From Verrucomicrobiota bacterium (GTDB taxonomy: Bacteria > Verrucomicrobiota > Verrucomicrobiia > JADLBR01), in assembly GCA_029560585.1 (NCBI GenBank), contig JAKQKQ010000010.1, forward strand, positions 1 through 64,000: a stretch of DNA of 64,000 nucleotides. The letters are read 5' to 3'. The number at the start of each line of letters is the position of its first letter. Within the stretch, counting starts at the first letter, position 1. The notes beneath the pieces are model-generated. The model was not told the origin of the DNA. It saw nothing but the letters and a program-made list of their open reading frames with translations, and did no database searches. The position numbers were made by a program, and so were the translations under genes. Of this stretch, positions 49,692 to 58,370 are shown one piece after another.

Positions 49692-49925
49692 TCAGCGTTC
49701 CGGGTCGGCATCGGGCAGGCGGATATTCCACTTGAGCGCGGCCATGCGCAGCAGGGAGGTCTTGGCCTCAATTGCGTAGGCTGCCCCCGTGATGCTAAAC
49801 AGGGCCAGGCCAAGCGCGTCGGGTATGGGGAGGAATCGCTCGAGTCGCCGGATCGCGCGGGGCAATCGTACGCCAAAGGGCTTGGGGAGAACAATCCCGA
49901 TGCCGATGGCCGCAACGCGCGTCGC
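49692..49925 (-). pseudogene. TRIC/UPF0126 channel gene remnant
   Basis: A stretch without a start codon encodes VAAIGIGIVLPKPFG, LERFLPIPDALGLALFSITG, AAYAIEAKTSLLRMAALKWN and IRLPDADPER-stop. PDALGLALF-x-xTGA and the C-terminal LRMAALKWNIRLP are characteristic of the TRIC (UPF0126) cation-channel family. Between TS and LLRMAAL about 70-80 residues of the second membrane repeat (where GVIRDVL-like sequence belongs) are absent, and the first repeat is missing as well. This looks like an internally deleted, 5'-truncated gene. It is not the dispersed-repeat DNA that fills the rest of 49351-50023. Confidence 0.6.
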
Positions 49926-50023
49926 ACGACACCGGTGGAAGGACCTGCGGCCGCGCGGGCCGCTCGCGCAAGCGGCCGGATTACGCTGTTGTCATTACTG
50001 CGGTCGTCCTAGGATGCGCGCCG

Positions 50024-51241
50024 ATGGGCGTTGTTCAACCGGACTGGATTTTGCTGGCGGTGGTGGGAGTGCTGGCGCTGCTGGCGGGGGCTGGGCTGGG
50101 CTGGGCGATCAGCTATGCGCGATTGCACGGGCGACTCGCCGCGGCGCGGGAGGAGAACGCGGTGCTTCGCGAGCGGCAGGAGGGACTCCAGCAGGCGGGC
50201 GACCGGATGCGTTTGGAGATCGAGGCCCTGGCGGGGAGGATCTTTCAGGACACGACGACGGCATTCCGGAAACAGAGCCAGGCGGATATCCAGGGATTGC
50301 TGGCGCCGCTCCAGCGGCAGATCGGGGATTTTCGGCAGCGCCTGGATCAGGTCCATACGGCGGAGACCGATCAGGTCGGGCAATTGAAGAACAAGCTCGA
50401 CGCGATCGAGCGTCTCAACGTGCAGCTCACGAGCGAGGCGCACAACCTGACGCTGGCCTTGAAGCAAGATCCGCAGGCGCAGGGTGCCTGGGGCGAGATG
50501 ACATTCGAGAATCTCCTGCAGGCGGCGGGATTCCAGCCGGGCAACGACTACGAGACGCAGGCGGTATTCGAGGTCGAGGGGCGACGGCTGCGGCCCGACT
50601 TCCTGATCAAGGTGCCCGCGGAGCGGGAGGGCGAGCCTCCGCGCCACCTGATCGTGGATTCGAAGGTGTCCCTCACCGACTACGAGCGCTTCTGCCGTGC
50701 CGAGGGCAAGGAGCGCGAGGTGGCCCTGCGCGCGCACTGCGATTCCGTCAAGCGCCACATCGACGAGCTGTGGGAGAAGGGATACCACGACATCCCCGGC
50801 CTCAGCACGCTGGGCCGGGTGTTCATGTTCGTGCCGGTGGAGTCCGCCCTGGCCGTGGCCCTGCGCGCGGTGCCCGATCTCCAGCCGTACGCGATCAAGC
50901 GGAACGTCGTGCTGCTCTCACCATCCCTCGCGCTGTCGGTCCTGACGGTGGTGGCCGGACTGTGGCGCGCGGAGCGCCAGCGCCGCAACATGGGAGAGAT
51001 CGTCGAACAGGTCGGACGGATGATCGACAAGCTTGCGGATTTCGTGGCCGACCTAGACAAGGTGGGCGAGAGGCTCCATCAGGCCGAGGAGAGCCTCGCG
51101 AGCGCCCGGGCGAGGCTCGCGACCGGAAAAGGGAATGTCCTCAACCGCGCCCGAAAGATCGTGAGGCTCGGCGCGCCCTCGAACAAGGCGCTGCCCCCGC
51201 CGACGGAAGGCGAGGGCGACGAGGAGGAAGAGGGGGGCTGA
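50024..51241 (+). CDS. rmuC: DNA recombination protein RmuC
   Basis: 405 aa. N-terminal membrane helix (ILLAVVGVLALLAGAGLGWAI), a coiled coil about 35-150, then the RmuC nuclease-like domain: QGAWGEMTFENLLQAAGF, RRLRPDFLIKVP, HLIVDSKVSLTDYERF, HIDELWEKGYHDIPGL, RVFMFVPVESALAVAL and VLLSPSLALSVLTVVAGLW. The D-x-K (VDSK) motif fits a PD-(D/E)xK fold. It limits inversions between short repeats in E. coli. The acidic C-terminal tail (EGEGDEEEEGG) is distinct. REP-bearing direct repeats flank it. Confidence 0.94.
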   Translation: MGVVQPDWILLAVVGVLALLAGAGLGWAISYARLHGRLAAAREENAVLRERQEGLQQAGDRMRLEIEALAGRIFQDTTTAFRKQSQADIQGLLAPLQRQIGDFRQRLDQVHTAETDQVGQLKNKLDAIERLNVQLTSEAHNLTLALKQDPQAQGAWGEMTFENLLQAAGFQPGNDYETQAVFEVEGRRLRPDFLIKVPAEREGEPPRHLIVDSKVSLTDYERFCRAEGKEREVALRAHCDSVKRHIDELWEKGYHDIPGLSTLGRVFMFVPVESALAVALRAVPDLQPYAIKRNVVLLSPSLALSVLTVVAGLWRAERQRRNMGEIVEQVGRMIDKLADFVADLDKVGERLHQAEESLASARARLATGKGNVLNRARKIVRLGAPSNKALPPPTEGEGDEEEEGG

Positions 51242-51319
51242 AATCGGCGCGCGGCCGCGCGCAGGCTCCGGACGCCGGGCGGCGGGCATTCGGGGCACGG
51301 CCGGGGCAGAAAATGGGAT

Positions 51320-51376
51320 GTGGGAGCGCGCCTGCGCGCGACTCGTGGATGGAATCGCCTGCAAGCAGGCTCCTAC
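51320..51376. repeat. REP-like repeat right of rmuC, family A
   Basis: GTGGGAGCGCGCCTGCGCGCG ... TCGCCTGCAAGCAGGCTCC-TAC, parallel to 49520-49576. The 365-bp gap 51242-51606 holds this repeat, a 14-bp palindrome CCGGCAGCTGCCGG (51411-51424) and the family B copy; no gene was seen. Confidence 0.8.
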
Positions 51377-51446
51377 TGCACGGCATCTGAATTATCGAGC
51401 TGGATTCCATCCGGCAGCTGCCGGACCACCGGGGCAGAAAATTCGT

Positions 51447-51592
51447 AGCGAAGCCGATCGCCAGAGGCGATGTTCCCAACATCCCGGCTTCGGCGAACGC
51501 CCGGTCGCCACGGGCGGGACGCCCGTGCCACAGGACCGTGGCATGGGCATCTTGCCCATGGCCCACGCCGAAGGGCGCAAGCCCTTCGCTAC
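51447..51592 (-). repeat. Long dispersed repeat, copy 2 (family B)
   Basis: Reverse complement of 34881-35034. Blocks GCCGATCGCCAGAGGCGAT, CACGGGCGGGACGCCCGTG, CACAGGACCGTGG, CATGGGCATCTTGCCCATG and GCGAAGGGC in reverse order. 16.5 kb apart in inverted orientation, so recombination between them would invert the rhaB/clpB region. Confidence 0.85.
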
Positions 51593-51606
51593 TCAGTCGT
51601 TACGCC

Positions 51607-52365
51607 CTATTTTCGAGCTAATCGGATCTTCTGCGAGCGCGTTGCGATGGTCATGTGCTGGGAAGCTGGCTGAAAATCCGCGAATGGGTAGGTGATGGCG
51701 ACCCGCAGCTCTGCGGTTCCATCAGGGACGGGTGCTTGTCCGGTCCATGCGTCGCCGGGCGAGATGGGATCCTTGTGTCCGATCTCGATCCGCCTGGAAT
51801 CCAGGGTGTTTCCGGAGTCGTTTAGCGCGGACATGGTGATGATGAGGGTCTTGACGGTGGCGAGGGGGAGCGCGTGGCCGACTCCGACATTGGCCACGGA
51901 GTCGGCGCCGGTTGGGGTGATCTCAATGCGAAGGGCACTGGCCACGAAGGCCGCGTCATGTGAGCCGAGGAATGTGTGTCGGTGCCTTGGGCGTCCAGGA
52001 CCGCCCGCCGCTCCGGCGGCCTGTGGGGCGTGCGGCGGAACGGCGACGGGCATGTGACAATCGACGCAGCTCTTATCCCGCATGGCGGCCGGTCGGGCAT
52101 CAAAACTTCTTTCTGCATCGCGGTGGCACGTGCGGCACAGTGCTTCCGCTCTCGTGTTGGGGAAAACGGAAGATTCTTGTTCTGGGTGATGGGGAGATCG
52201 AATATCCCGTGGTCCGATCATGACGCATTCCGCCGTGCAATGGCACGTCTTGCAGCTGACCCCGAGTTCTCGACCGCCTTGCCGCGCCGTCGCCGATACG
52301 CCCCCTTTGCCGTCGAATTCCAGCTTCGCGGCATGACATGCCGCGCTGGTATCAAGGCCCAGCGA
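51607..52365 (-). pseudogene. 5'-truncated multihaem cytochrome c
   Basis: The frame encodes three complete haem sites, CKTCH (52240-52254), CRTCH (52123-52137) and CVDCH (52054-52068). Further out, SAACH at 52333-52347 would be a site if Ser were Cys (AGC for TGC). The beta C-terminal region includes NVGVGHALPLATVK, like the cytochrome c554/MtrA-type family. There is no signal peptide: upstream of about 52365 the frame runs antisense into the DUF2264 gene and looks unlike a cytochrome. Conclusion: the 5' end was removed by rearrangement at about 52365-52420. Confidence 0.65.
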
Positions 52366-52420
52366 GGTGGTCAAGGCGCGCCTCGTTTTTGGTTTTCGTT
52401 CGGTCGGTGTGCCGCGCACG

Positions 52421-53710
52421 ATGATCGTCATGGCAACAGATGGCTCTGTGGGGCGCACGCGGCGGGAGTTCCTTGGTGTGGTATCGGCCGGCGCGGCTGT
52501 GGGCGGGATCCCGGGTCGGCTCGCCGCGAACAATGCGGGGGACGCAAGCGGACGGCCCTACTGGACGGGGATGCTGGCGCGGGCGGTGGAGCCGGTGCTG
52601 GAGAATCTGGCGGCCGGGACATTGAAAGCGAAGATGCCCGTGGAGGCGGCGACGGAGGGGGATGTGCCGAAGCGGCGACTCTTCACGCATTTCGAGGCGT
52701 TCGGGCGCGCGATGTGCGGGCTGGCGCCGTGGTTGGAGTTGGCCGACAAACCGCCCGGCGAGATCGAGGATGCGCGAAGGCTGGCGGGGCTCGCGCGGAA
52801 GTGTTTGGCGAACATCACGGATCCGGGATGTGCCGACCGCATGGATCTGGGCGCCGGGCCGCAGAATCTGGTGGATGCTGCGTTCCTGGCGCACGCGATC
52901 CTGCGGGCCAAGCACGAACTGTGGGAGAAGCTCGAGCCCGGCGCGAGGGATCGGTTGATCGCCGCGATCAAGACCGTGCGGCAGTTCAAGCCCGGCAACA
53001 ACAACTGGCTGCTGTTCGCCGCGATGGTGGAGGCGTTCCTGGCATGGGCCGGGACCGATTGGCAGGAGGGGCCGATTGAAAGAGCCGTCGCATCGCACGA
53101 GGAGTGGTACAAGGGCGACGGGGTCTATGGCGATGGTCCGGAATTCCACTGGGATTACTACAACAGTTTCGTGATCCAGCCAATGTACATCGACGTGCTG
53201 GAGCACATCGCGACGTTCACGGACAAGTGGTCGCAGGTGCTGCCAAAGGTCCTCGCGCGCGCGAGGCGATACGCGGCGATCCAGGAGCGGCTGATCGCGC
53301 CCGATGGCACGTATCCGGCGATCGGCAGATCGATCGCCTATCGGTGCGGGGCGTTCCAGCTGCTCGCGCAGATGGCGCTGCGCGACCAGTTGCCCGAGGG
53401 CGTGTCGCCCGCGCAGGTGCGGTGCGCGCTGGAGGCGGCGATGCGCCGCACGCTGGGCGCAAACGGCACCTTCGACGAGGGCGGATGGTTGCGCATCGGG
53501 CTCGCCGGGCACCAGCAGAGGCTGGCGGAGGGTTATATCAGCACGGGGAGCCTGTACCTCTGCACAGCGGCATTCCTACCGCTGGGCCTGCCGGCGTCTC
53601 ACCCGTTCTGGTCGGGGCCGGCGGCCGATTGGACCGCCCGCTCGCTGTGGGCCGGGAAAGACATGAAGGCTGATCACTCGCTGTACATCGCCCCGGCGCG
53701 CCCGAGATAG
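52421..53710 (+). CDS. Tat-exported DUF2264 protein
   Basis: 429 aa. Twin-arginine signal TRREFLGVVSAGAAVGG in residues 11-27. The rest is an alpha/alpha toroid of the DUF2264 family: FTHFEAFGRAMCGLAPWLEL, NNWLLFAAMVEAFLAWAG, YGDGPEFHWDYYNSFVIQP, IAPDGTYPAIGRSIAYRCG, GWLRIGLAGHQQRLAEGYIS and STGSLYLCTAAFLPLGLP. Some relatives are glycoside hydrolases of family GH154 (beta-glucuronidase). The Tyr/Asp-rich DGPEFHWDYY block is probably in the active cleft. ATG 52421 or 52430. It begins where the cytochrome remnant breaks off. Confidence 0.85.
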   Translation: MIVMATDGSVGRTRREFLGVVSAGAAVGGIPGRLAANNAGDASGRPYWTGMLARAVEPVLENLAAGTLKAKMPVEAATEGDVPKRRLFTHFEAFGRAMCGLAPWLELADKPPGEIEDARRLAGLARKCLANITDPGCADRMDLGAGPQNLVDAAFLAHAILRAKHELWEKLEPGARDRLIAAIKTVRQFKPGNNNWLLFAAMVEAFLAWAGTDWQEGPIERAVASHEEWYKGDGVYGDGPEFHWDYYNSFVIQPMYIDVLEHIATFTDKWSQVLPKVLARARRYAAIQERLIAPDGTYPAIGRSIAYRCGAFQLLAQMALRDQLPEGVSPAQVRCALEAAMRRTLGANGTFDEGGWLRIGLAGHQQRLAEGYISTGSLYLCTAAFLPLGLPASHPFWSGPAADWTARSLWAGKDMKADHSLYIAPARPR

Positions 53711-53828
53711 CATGGAGATTCTCGCGCGGCACGCGGGGAGGGACGTCGGCCGCGGCGAACGAGGTGCGGCCAAGGCCGGTCACCCTCCAGAATCGATTGT
53801 CATTCTTGGGGGTCCCGGCAACGGCACC

Positions 53829-55607
53829 TCACTCGCGTTTCGTGGTCGTGGCACTGTCGGCGACGCATTCGGCAGCGGCCTGAAAGAGCTTGGGGACCCA
53901 CTCGCCATGGCGCGGGCCTGACTCCCGGCGCGCCTGGACGACGAGCAGGTCGCGATCGAGGTCGCACGCGAAAAGGCAACCGCTGAACGACCCGTGCCCG
54001 ACGGTGTTTGTGCTGAATATCCAATCTTCCGGTTTTTTGGAATGTTCGGGCGCGCCGACCCTGGTGTTCCGCATCCAGTGCATGCCGATGCCCTCGTCCT
54101 CGCCATAGTTCTTTGTTGTCACGTTCACGGGCCTCGGCAGCAGCCGTTCGAATGTCATCGGGGAGATGAACTGCAGCGGGCCATAGCTGCCGCGATTGAG
54201 CACCCATTGGGCAAGGGCGCCCAGCTCTCGCGCGGTGAGGTGCGCGCCGGCGGCGGCGTCGTCGACGCGCGCGTCTTCGAAACCGAGGGGCTTGAAGAGG
54301 TGCTCGTGATAGAGACGCGCGGCGCATTTGCCGGCGACGATCTCCATGGCTTTCGCGGTGAGGTCGTAGCCCATGCCGCTGTACTGGTAGGTTTTGCCGG
54401 GCTCGTTGGCGTCGATGCCATTGAGGATGACGTTCTCGAAATGGGGGTTGCGCATCGCCCCAAAATCGCCGTGCCCCGTCAGACCACTCGTGTGCGTGAA
54501 GCATTGGCGGAAGGTGGGAACGTGCGGGTCGTCCTTTGGATAGTCGGGAAAGACGTCGGATGCGCGGCCCTCGAGATCGATCAGGCCCTGATCGACGAAC
54601 TGGCTGAACAAGAGGGCGGTGACCGTCTTTGTGATCGAGAAGACCTGGCAGCGATAGTCGCGTGCCACGGGTTTTCCATCCTTCTCGTTGCCAAAGGCCT
54701 CGTGCGTGACGATGACGCCATGGCGCGCCACGAGGGTGACGAACGGCACGCCGGAGTCCTTAGCCCACGCGCGGCAGACGGCATCGATCTTCGCCTTGGC
54801 GTCGGGCGCCACACCGGCCTCGGTGACGGAACCTTCGCGGAGCACGGGCGCGGGAGGACCCGTGCGTCTGCGGGGCGGCTGCAGGACACGCGTCTTCCCG
54901 GCGAGTCCCATGAGTTTCAGCTTGAGCCCGAGATGGAAGTCGTCGTTGAGGACGCCGGCCGAGTCGATGGGACGAGCGGGGTGCCCGAGGGGTTTGGCAT
55001 CGGTGAGGCCTGCCATGAGGATGCTGGCCATTTCGCTGTCCAGAAAACTCCTCAGCGCCGTCTCTTCAAGGGCGCGCGGAAATTCCTCCCCGCGCTCGAG
55101 CCACACCTGTTCGGCTATTGGGCCGGGTTGATACGGCCAGGACGCGGACAGCTTCGGCGGTTCGTAGAGCAGCCAGTCATCGGGTCGGCAGTAGAAGGTC
55201 ATCGCCCGGCGCACGGGTGTTCCGTTGGGGGCGGTCGCCTCGATGTATGCGGCCCAGCGACCGCGCGCGCGCGGGACATCGGCCTCATTGAATTCGGCGT
55301 CGAACCACCGCACGCGCGGCTTCGGATCCCCGCCGAGTCGCCGGACCTCCTCGGCATCGCGCCAGACGATCCTCGGGGGTTGGCCCGGATTGAATATATA
55401 CGAGCAGGGCTTGGCGGTGATCAGTTCCAGTTCCTGGAAGGCGCGGCGATCATCCCGCAACTGCTTCGCGGGGTCGCGGGGCTGGGCCGACGGCACGTCG
55501 GCCTGGGCCGCGAGGGTGCGGATGGGGAGCACGGCCGTCGCGAGTGCGAGGATCTGGAGCGGGATACCGATGGGGCGAGGGACGCTGGTCACGCCGGGAT
55601 GATGCAT
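53829..55607 (-). CDS. Secreted serine hydrolase of the beta-lactamase/esterase family
   Basis: 592 aa. Signal-like N-terminus (PLQILALATAVLPIRTLAAQ). Residues about 35-250 form an extra domain of unknown type (YIFNPGQPPRIVWRDAEEV, MTFYCRPDDWLLYEPP). From about 265 it is a class C beta-lactamase-like hydrolase: Ser-x-x-Lys in VFSITKTVTALLF, Tyr motif YQYSGMGYDL, and HGSFSGCLFACD near the C-terminus in place of KTG. Likely an esterase or D-amino-peptidase in the periplasm. ATG 55607 is preferred to TTG 55613. Confidence 0.85.
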   Translation of the reverse strand: MHHPGVTSVPRPIGIPLQILALATAVLPIRTLAAQADVPSAQPRDPAKQLRDDRRAFQELELITAKPCSYIFNPGQPPRIVWRDAEEVRRLGGDPKPRVRWFDAEFNEADVPRARGRWAAYIEATAPNGTPVRRAMTFYCRPDDWLLYEPPKLSASWPYQPGPIAEQVWLERGEEFPRALEETALRSFLDSEMASILMAGLTDAKPLGHPARPIDSAGVLNDDFHLGLKLKLMGLAGKTRVLQPPRRRTGPPAPVLREGSVTEAGVAPDAKAKIDAVCRAWAKDSGVPFVTLVARHGVIVTHEAFGNEKDGKPVARDYRCQVFSITKTVTALLFSQFVDQGLIDLEGRASDVFPDYPKDDPHVPTFRQCFTHTSGLTGHGDFGAMRNPHFENVILNGIDANEPGKTYQYSGMGYDLTAKAMEIVAGKCAARLYHEHLFKPLGFEDARVDDAAAGAHLTARELGALAQWVLNRGSYGPLQFISPMTFERLLPRPVNVTTKNYGEDEGIGMHWMRNTRVGAPEHSKKPEDWIFSTNTVGHGSFSGCLFACDLDRDLLVVQARRESGPRHGEWVPKLFQAAAECVADSATTTKRE

Positions 55608-55775
55608 CGGCAAATGGAAGATTCAATCGCTTCGGGACTGCTGGGCAGGTGCCATGAAATCCTTGCGCGAGATGCGGGGACCACCCATCCTAGGGACGCG
55701 GAGTTTTTGAAACTGCGATTGTAAATACCCATGGCCCTCGGAGATGGGGGCGAATCGGAGACGTGGTTGACGCTT

Positions 55776-57140
55776 ATGACGACGCGTGATCACCGGGCAA
55801 CACGGCGGCAATTCCTGAGAACTTCCTCTGGCCTCGCGGCACTGGGCGCGGCGAGTGGGCTGAATATCCATGTGCCGAGGGCCGCAGCCGCGACCGACGC
55901 GTCGCCGCTGTCGCCACCCAATGAGAGAATCCAGAAGGCGCGCGAGGTCGCCCTGTCGGTGCTGAAGCCGAGCCAGAAGGACATCGACCACGGCATGGAG
56001 CTGCACGCCGGCTCCCTCGTGTTCGAATCCTACGGCTTTGCGCCGCGGTGCGCCGTGGATGGCGACGCGTTCCGGGCGGCGGTCGATGCCGGTGCGTCGG
56101 ACGCGGAACTGGTGGACCTGCGCGAGGAGATGTCGATGACGCGCGGCGCCACCGACGCCGCGGAGCGAAAGGAATTCCTCGAGGCGTTCCGTGCGGCGGG
56201 CGTGACATGCATCTTCCAGAACGCCGGCGAGGAGGGCAACGATCCGCTGCGGCTCATCAAGCGGCTCGCGCGGTTCACGTTCACGACCGACATGCTCCGC
56301 GAGGAGCTATTCAAGGTCGTGAGGCCGGATGACATCGTCGCGGCGAAGAAGCAGGGCCGGCTCTGCCTCTGTTTCAGCGGGAATGGGGTGCCACTGGCTC
56401 AGCGGTGGAACAACGTGCGGGACGAACTCGGGTTCATCCGGATCTTCCACCAGCTCGGCATTCGCATGATGCACGTGACCTACAACCGCCGGAATCCGCT
56501 CGGCGATGGCTGCGGCGAAGAAAACGATGGCGGATTGAGCGATTTCGGCCACGCCGCCATCGAGGAGATGAACCGCGTCGGGGTCATCGTGGACGTGGCG
56601 CATTCCGGCTGGCGCACGAGCCTCGAGGCGGCGAAGGCATCAAAAAAACCCATGGTCGCGAGCCACACGACGGCGGCGGCGCTGTACCGCCACTTCCGCG
56701 GCAAACCCGACGAGGTCATCCGCGCGATCTGCGACACGGGCGGACTGGTGGGCATCTGCTGCATCCCCCGCTTTCTCGGCGGCGCGGGGGACATCGGGGT
56801 TTTCCTCGATCACATCGGGCACGTCGTGAAAAACTTCGGGGCCGAGCATGTCGCCATCGGGTGCGATACCTCCTACGCGTCGCGCAACGACGAGGCCGAG
56901 CGCAAGAAAGTGCCCAAGCGGGCGGATGGCCGCTCGGCGCTCTCGGTGCAGGGCGCCCGCTGGGAACATCTCTGGCCCGCGGAGAGCGCCAAGCCCGCCC
57001 CGCACGCCGAGGCGAGCCTCGCGTGGACCAATTGGCCGCTGTTCACCGTCGGCATGGTCCAGCGCGGCCTCAAGGATGACGACATCCGAAAGATCCTCGG
57101 CGAAAACATGCTGCGCGTCGCGCGGGAGAATTTTTCCTGA
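55776..57140 (+). CDS. Tat-exported M19 dipeptidase-like protein
   Basis: 454 aa. Tat signal RRQFLRTSSGLAALGAASG at residues 10-28, which decides the ATG at 55776 over 55731. M19 (renal dipeptidase) blocks: QNAGEEGND, GIRMMHVTYNRRNPLGDGC, VGVIVDVAHSGWRTSLEA, KKPMVASHTTAAALY, GGLVGICCIPRFLGGAGD, FGAEHVAIGCDTSY and GENMLRVARENF. The usual N-terminal metal motif H-x-D (in DGHND) is not found; SLVFESYGFAP stands there, so one metal site may be lost. Substrate and activity are therefore uncertain. Confidence 0.8.
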   Translation: MTTRDHRATRRQFLRTSSGLAALGAASGLNIHVPRAAAATDASPLSPPNERIQKAREVALSVLKPSQKDIDHGMELHAGSLVFESYGFAPRCAVDGDAFRAAVDAGASDAELVDLREEMSMTRGATDAAERKEFLEAFRAAGVTCIFQNAGEEGNDPLRLIKRLARFTFTTDMLREELFKVVRPDDIVAAKKQGRLCLCFSGNGVPLAQRWNNVRDELGFIRIFHQLGIRMMHVTYNRRNPLGDGCGEENDGGLSDFGHAAIEEMNRVGVIVDVAHSGWRTSLEAAKASKKPMVASHTTAAALYRHFRGKPDEVIRAICDTGGLVGICCIPRFLGGAGDIGVFLDHIGHVVKNFGAEHVAIGCDTSYASRNDEAERKKVPKRADGRSALSVQGARWEHLWPAESAKPAPHAEASLAWTNWPLFTVGMVQRGLKDDDIRKILGENMLRVARENFS

Positions 57141-57173
57141 TGGGCGCTAGCTCGAGAATCGGGATGTATGGAC

Positions 57174-57224
57174 GTAGGAGCCTGCTTGCAGGCGATTCGA
57201 ATCGCGCGCAAGCGCGCCCCTCCG
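57174..57224. repeat. REP-like palindromic repeat, family A
   Basis: GTAGGAGCCTGCTTGCAGGC, GATTCGAATCGCGCGCAAG, CGCGCC: almost identical to 29206-29255 over its first 45 bp. It lies in the 155-bp gap between dipeptidase and oxidoreductase genes. Confidence 0.85.
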
Positions 57225-57295
57225 TGAAAAACCCTCACGCCCGTCGTGCTCGCCGCGCCGGTTATCGGATCCGATGACAACCGAAGGAGCAAATC

Positions 57296-58369
57296 ATGAA
57301 CGACCGACCGATCCGACTTGGTGATTTCATCCGTCGCGGGCGCGCCAGTTTTCTGTGCGCCATCATGGGTCTCGCGCACGTCGGGCCCGTCGCGGCCGCC
57401 GAGGGCGCGAGGGCGGAGCCGCCGCAGCAACCGGCGGCCGGAAACCCGATCCGCGTCGGCATCATCGGGCTCGACGCGCATGCGGTGCCGTGGACCCAGA
57501 TCATCCAGGGGCCGAAGGCGCAACCGCCGATGACCGACATGAGGATCGTGGCGGCCTACCCGGCGTTCAGCGCGGACATCCCATTCAGCAGCACGAATAT
57601 TCAGAAGAACATCGAGACGATGCGAAAGCTGGGCGTGGAGATCAGCCCATCCATCGACGCGATGCTCGCCCGGGTCGATGCGGTGCTGTTGCTGAGCATC
57701 GACGGCCGACCGCATCTGGAACAGGCCCGCGCCGTCTTCAAGACCAGGAAGCCGCTGTTCGTGGACAAGCCCGTCGCCTCCTCTCTCGCCGACATCATCC
57801 TGTTCTTCAGGGAGGCCGATCAGAGCGGCACGCCCTGTTTTTCAAATTCTTCGCTCCGCTATGGATCGCTGGTCGCCGGCATGGTGAACGACCCGAAGGT
57901 CGGCCCCATTCTCGGTTGCACCGCCTACAGCAATGGCAAATCGATCCTCCCGGATCATCCCGAACTGTTTTACTATGGCATCCATGGCTGCGAGATCCTT
58001 TTCACGATAATGGGTCCCGGCTGCAAGACGGTCGCCTGCGCCAAGGGCCGGACCGCACAGGTGGCCACGGGCGTATGGGCCGATGGGCGGATCGGGACGC
58101 TGCGCGGCATCCTTGAGGGGCCGGTCGGTTTTGGCGCGACGGTATTCGGGCAAAAATCGACGGCGGTGGTCGACAAATTCGAGGGCTATGAACCGCTGCT
58201 CGTCGAGATCGCCAGGTTTTTTAAGACGCGCAAGCCGCCGATGACTGTCGAGAAGACCATCGAGATATATGCCTTCTTGGAGGGCGCGGACGAAAGTCTC
58301 AAGCAAGGTGGCAAGCCGGTGGCCCTTGATGCCGTCATCGAAAATGCTCGCAAGAAGGCGGGCGGATGA
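57296..58369 (+). CDS. Exported Gfo/Idh/MocA-family oxidoreductase
   Basis: 357 aa. N-terminal signal-like hydrophobic run (SFLCAIMGLAHVGPVAAAEG). Rossmann domain begins IRVGIIGLDAHAVPW, where the second Gly of the common GxGxxG is altered. DAVLLLSIDGRPHLEQA and KPLFVDKPVASSLAD (E/DKP motif) are present. The second domain has a YYGIHGCEILFTIMGPG His that may act as acid. Substrate is a sugar or cyclitol derivative, unknown. ATG 57296 follows AAGGAG by six bases. One base separates it from the next gene. Confidence 0.85.
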   Translation: MNDRPIRLGDFIRRGRASFLCAIMGLAHVGPVAAAEGARAEPPQQPAAGNPIRVGIIGLDAHAVPWTQIIQGPKAQPPMTDMRIVAAYPAFSADIPFSSTNIQKNIETMRKLGVEISPSIDAMLARVDAVLLLSIDGRPHLEQARAVFKTRKPLFVDKPVASSLADIILFFREADQSGTPCFSNSSLRYGSLVAGMVNDPKVGPILGCTAYSNGKSILPDHPELFYYGIHGCEILFTIMGPGCKTVACAKGRTAQVATGVWADGRIGTLRGILEGPVGFGATVFGQKSTAVVDKFEGYEPLLVEIARFFKTRKPPMTVEKTIEIYAFLEGADESLKQGGKPVALDAVIENARKKAGG

Positions 58370-58370
58370 G

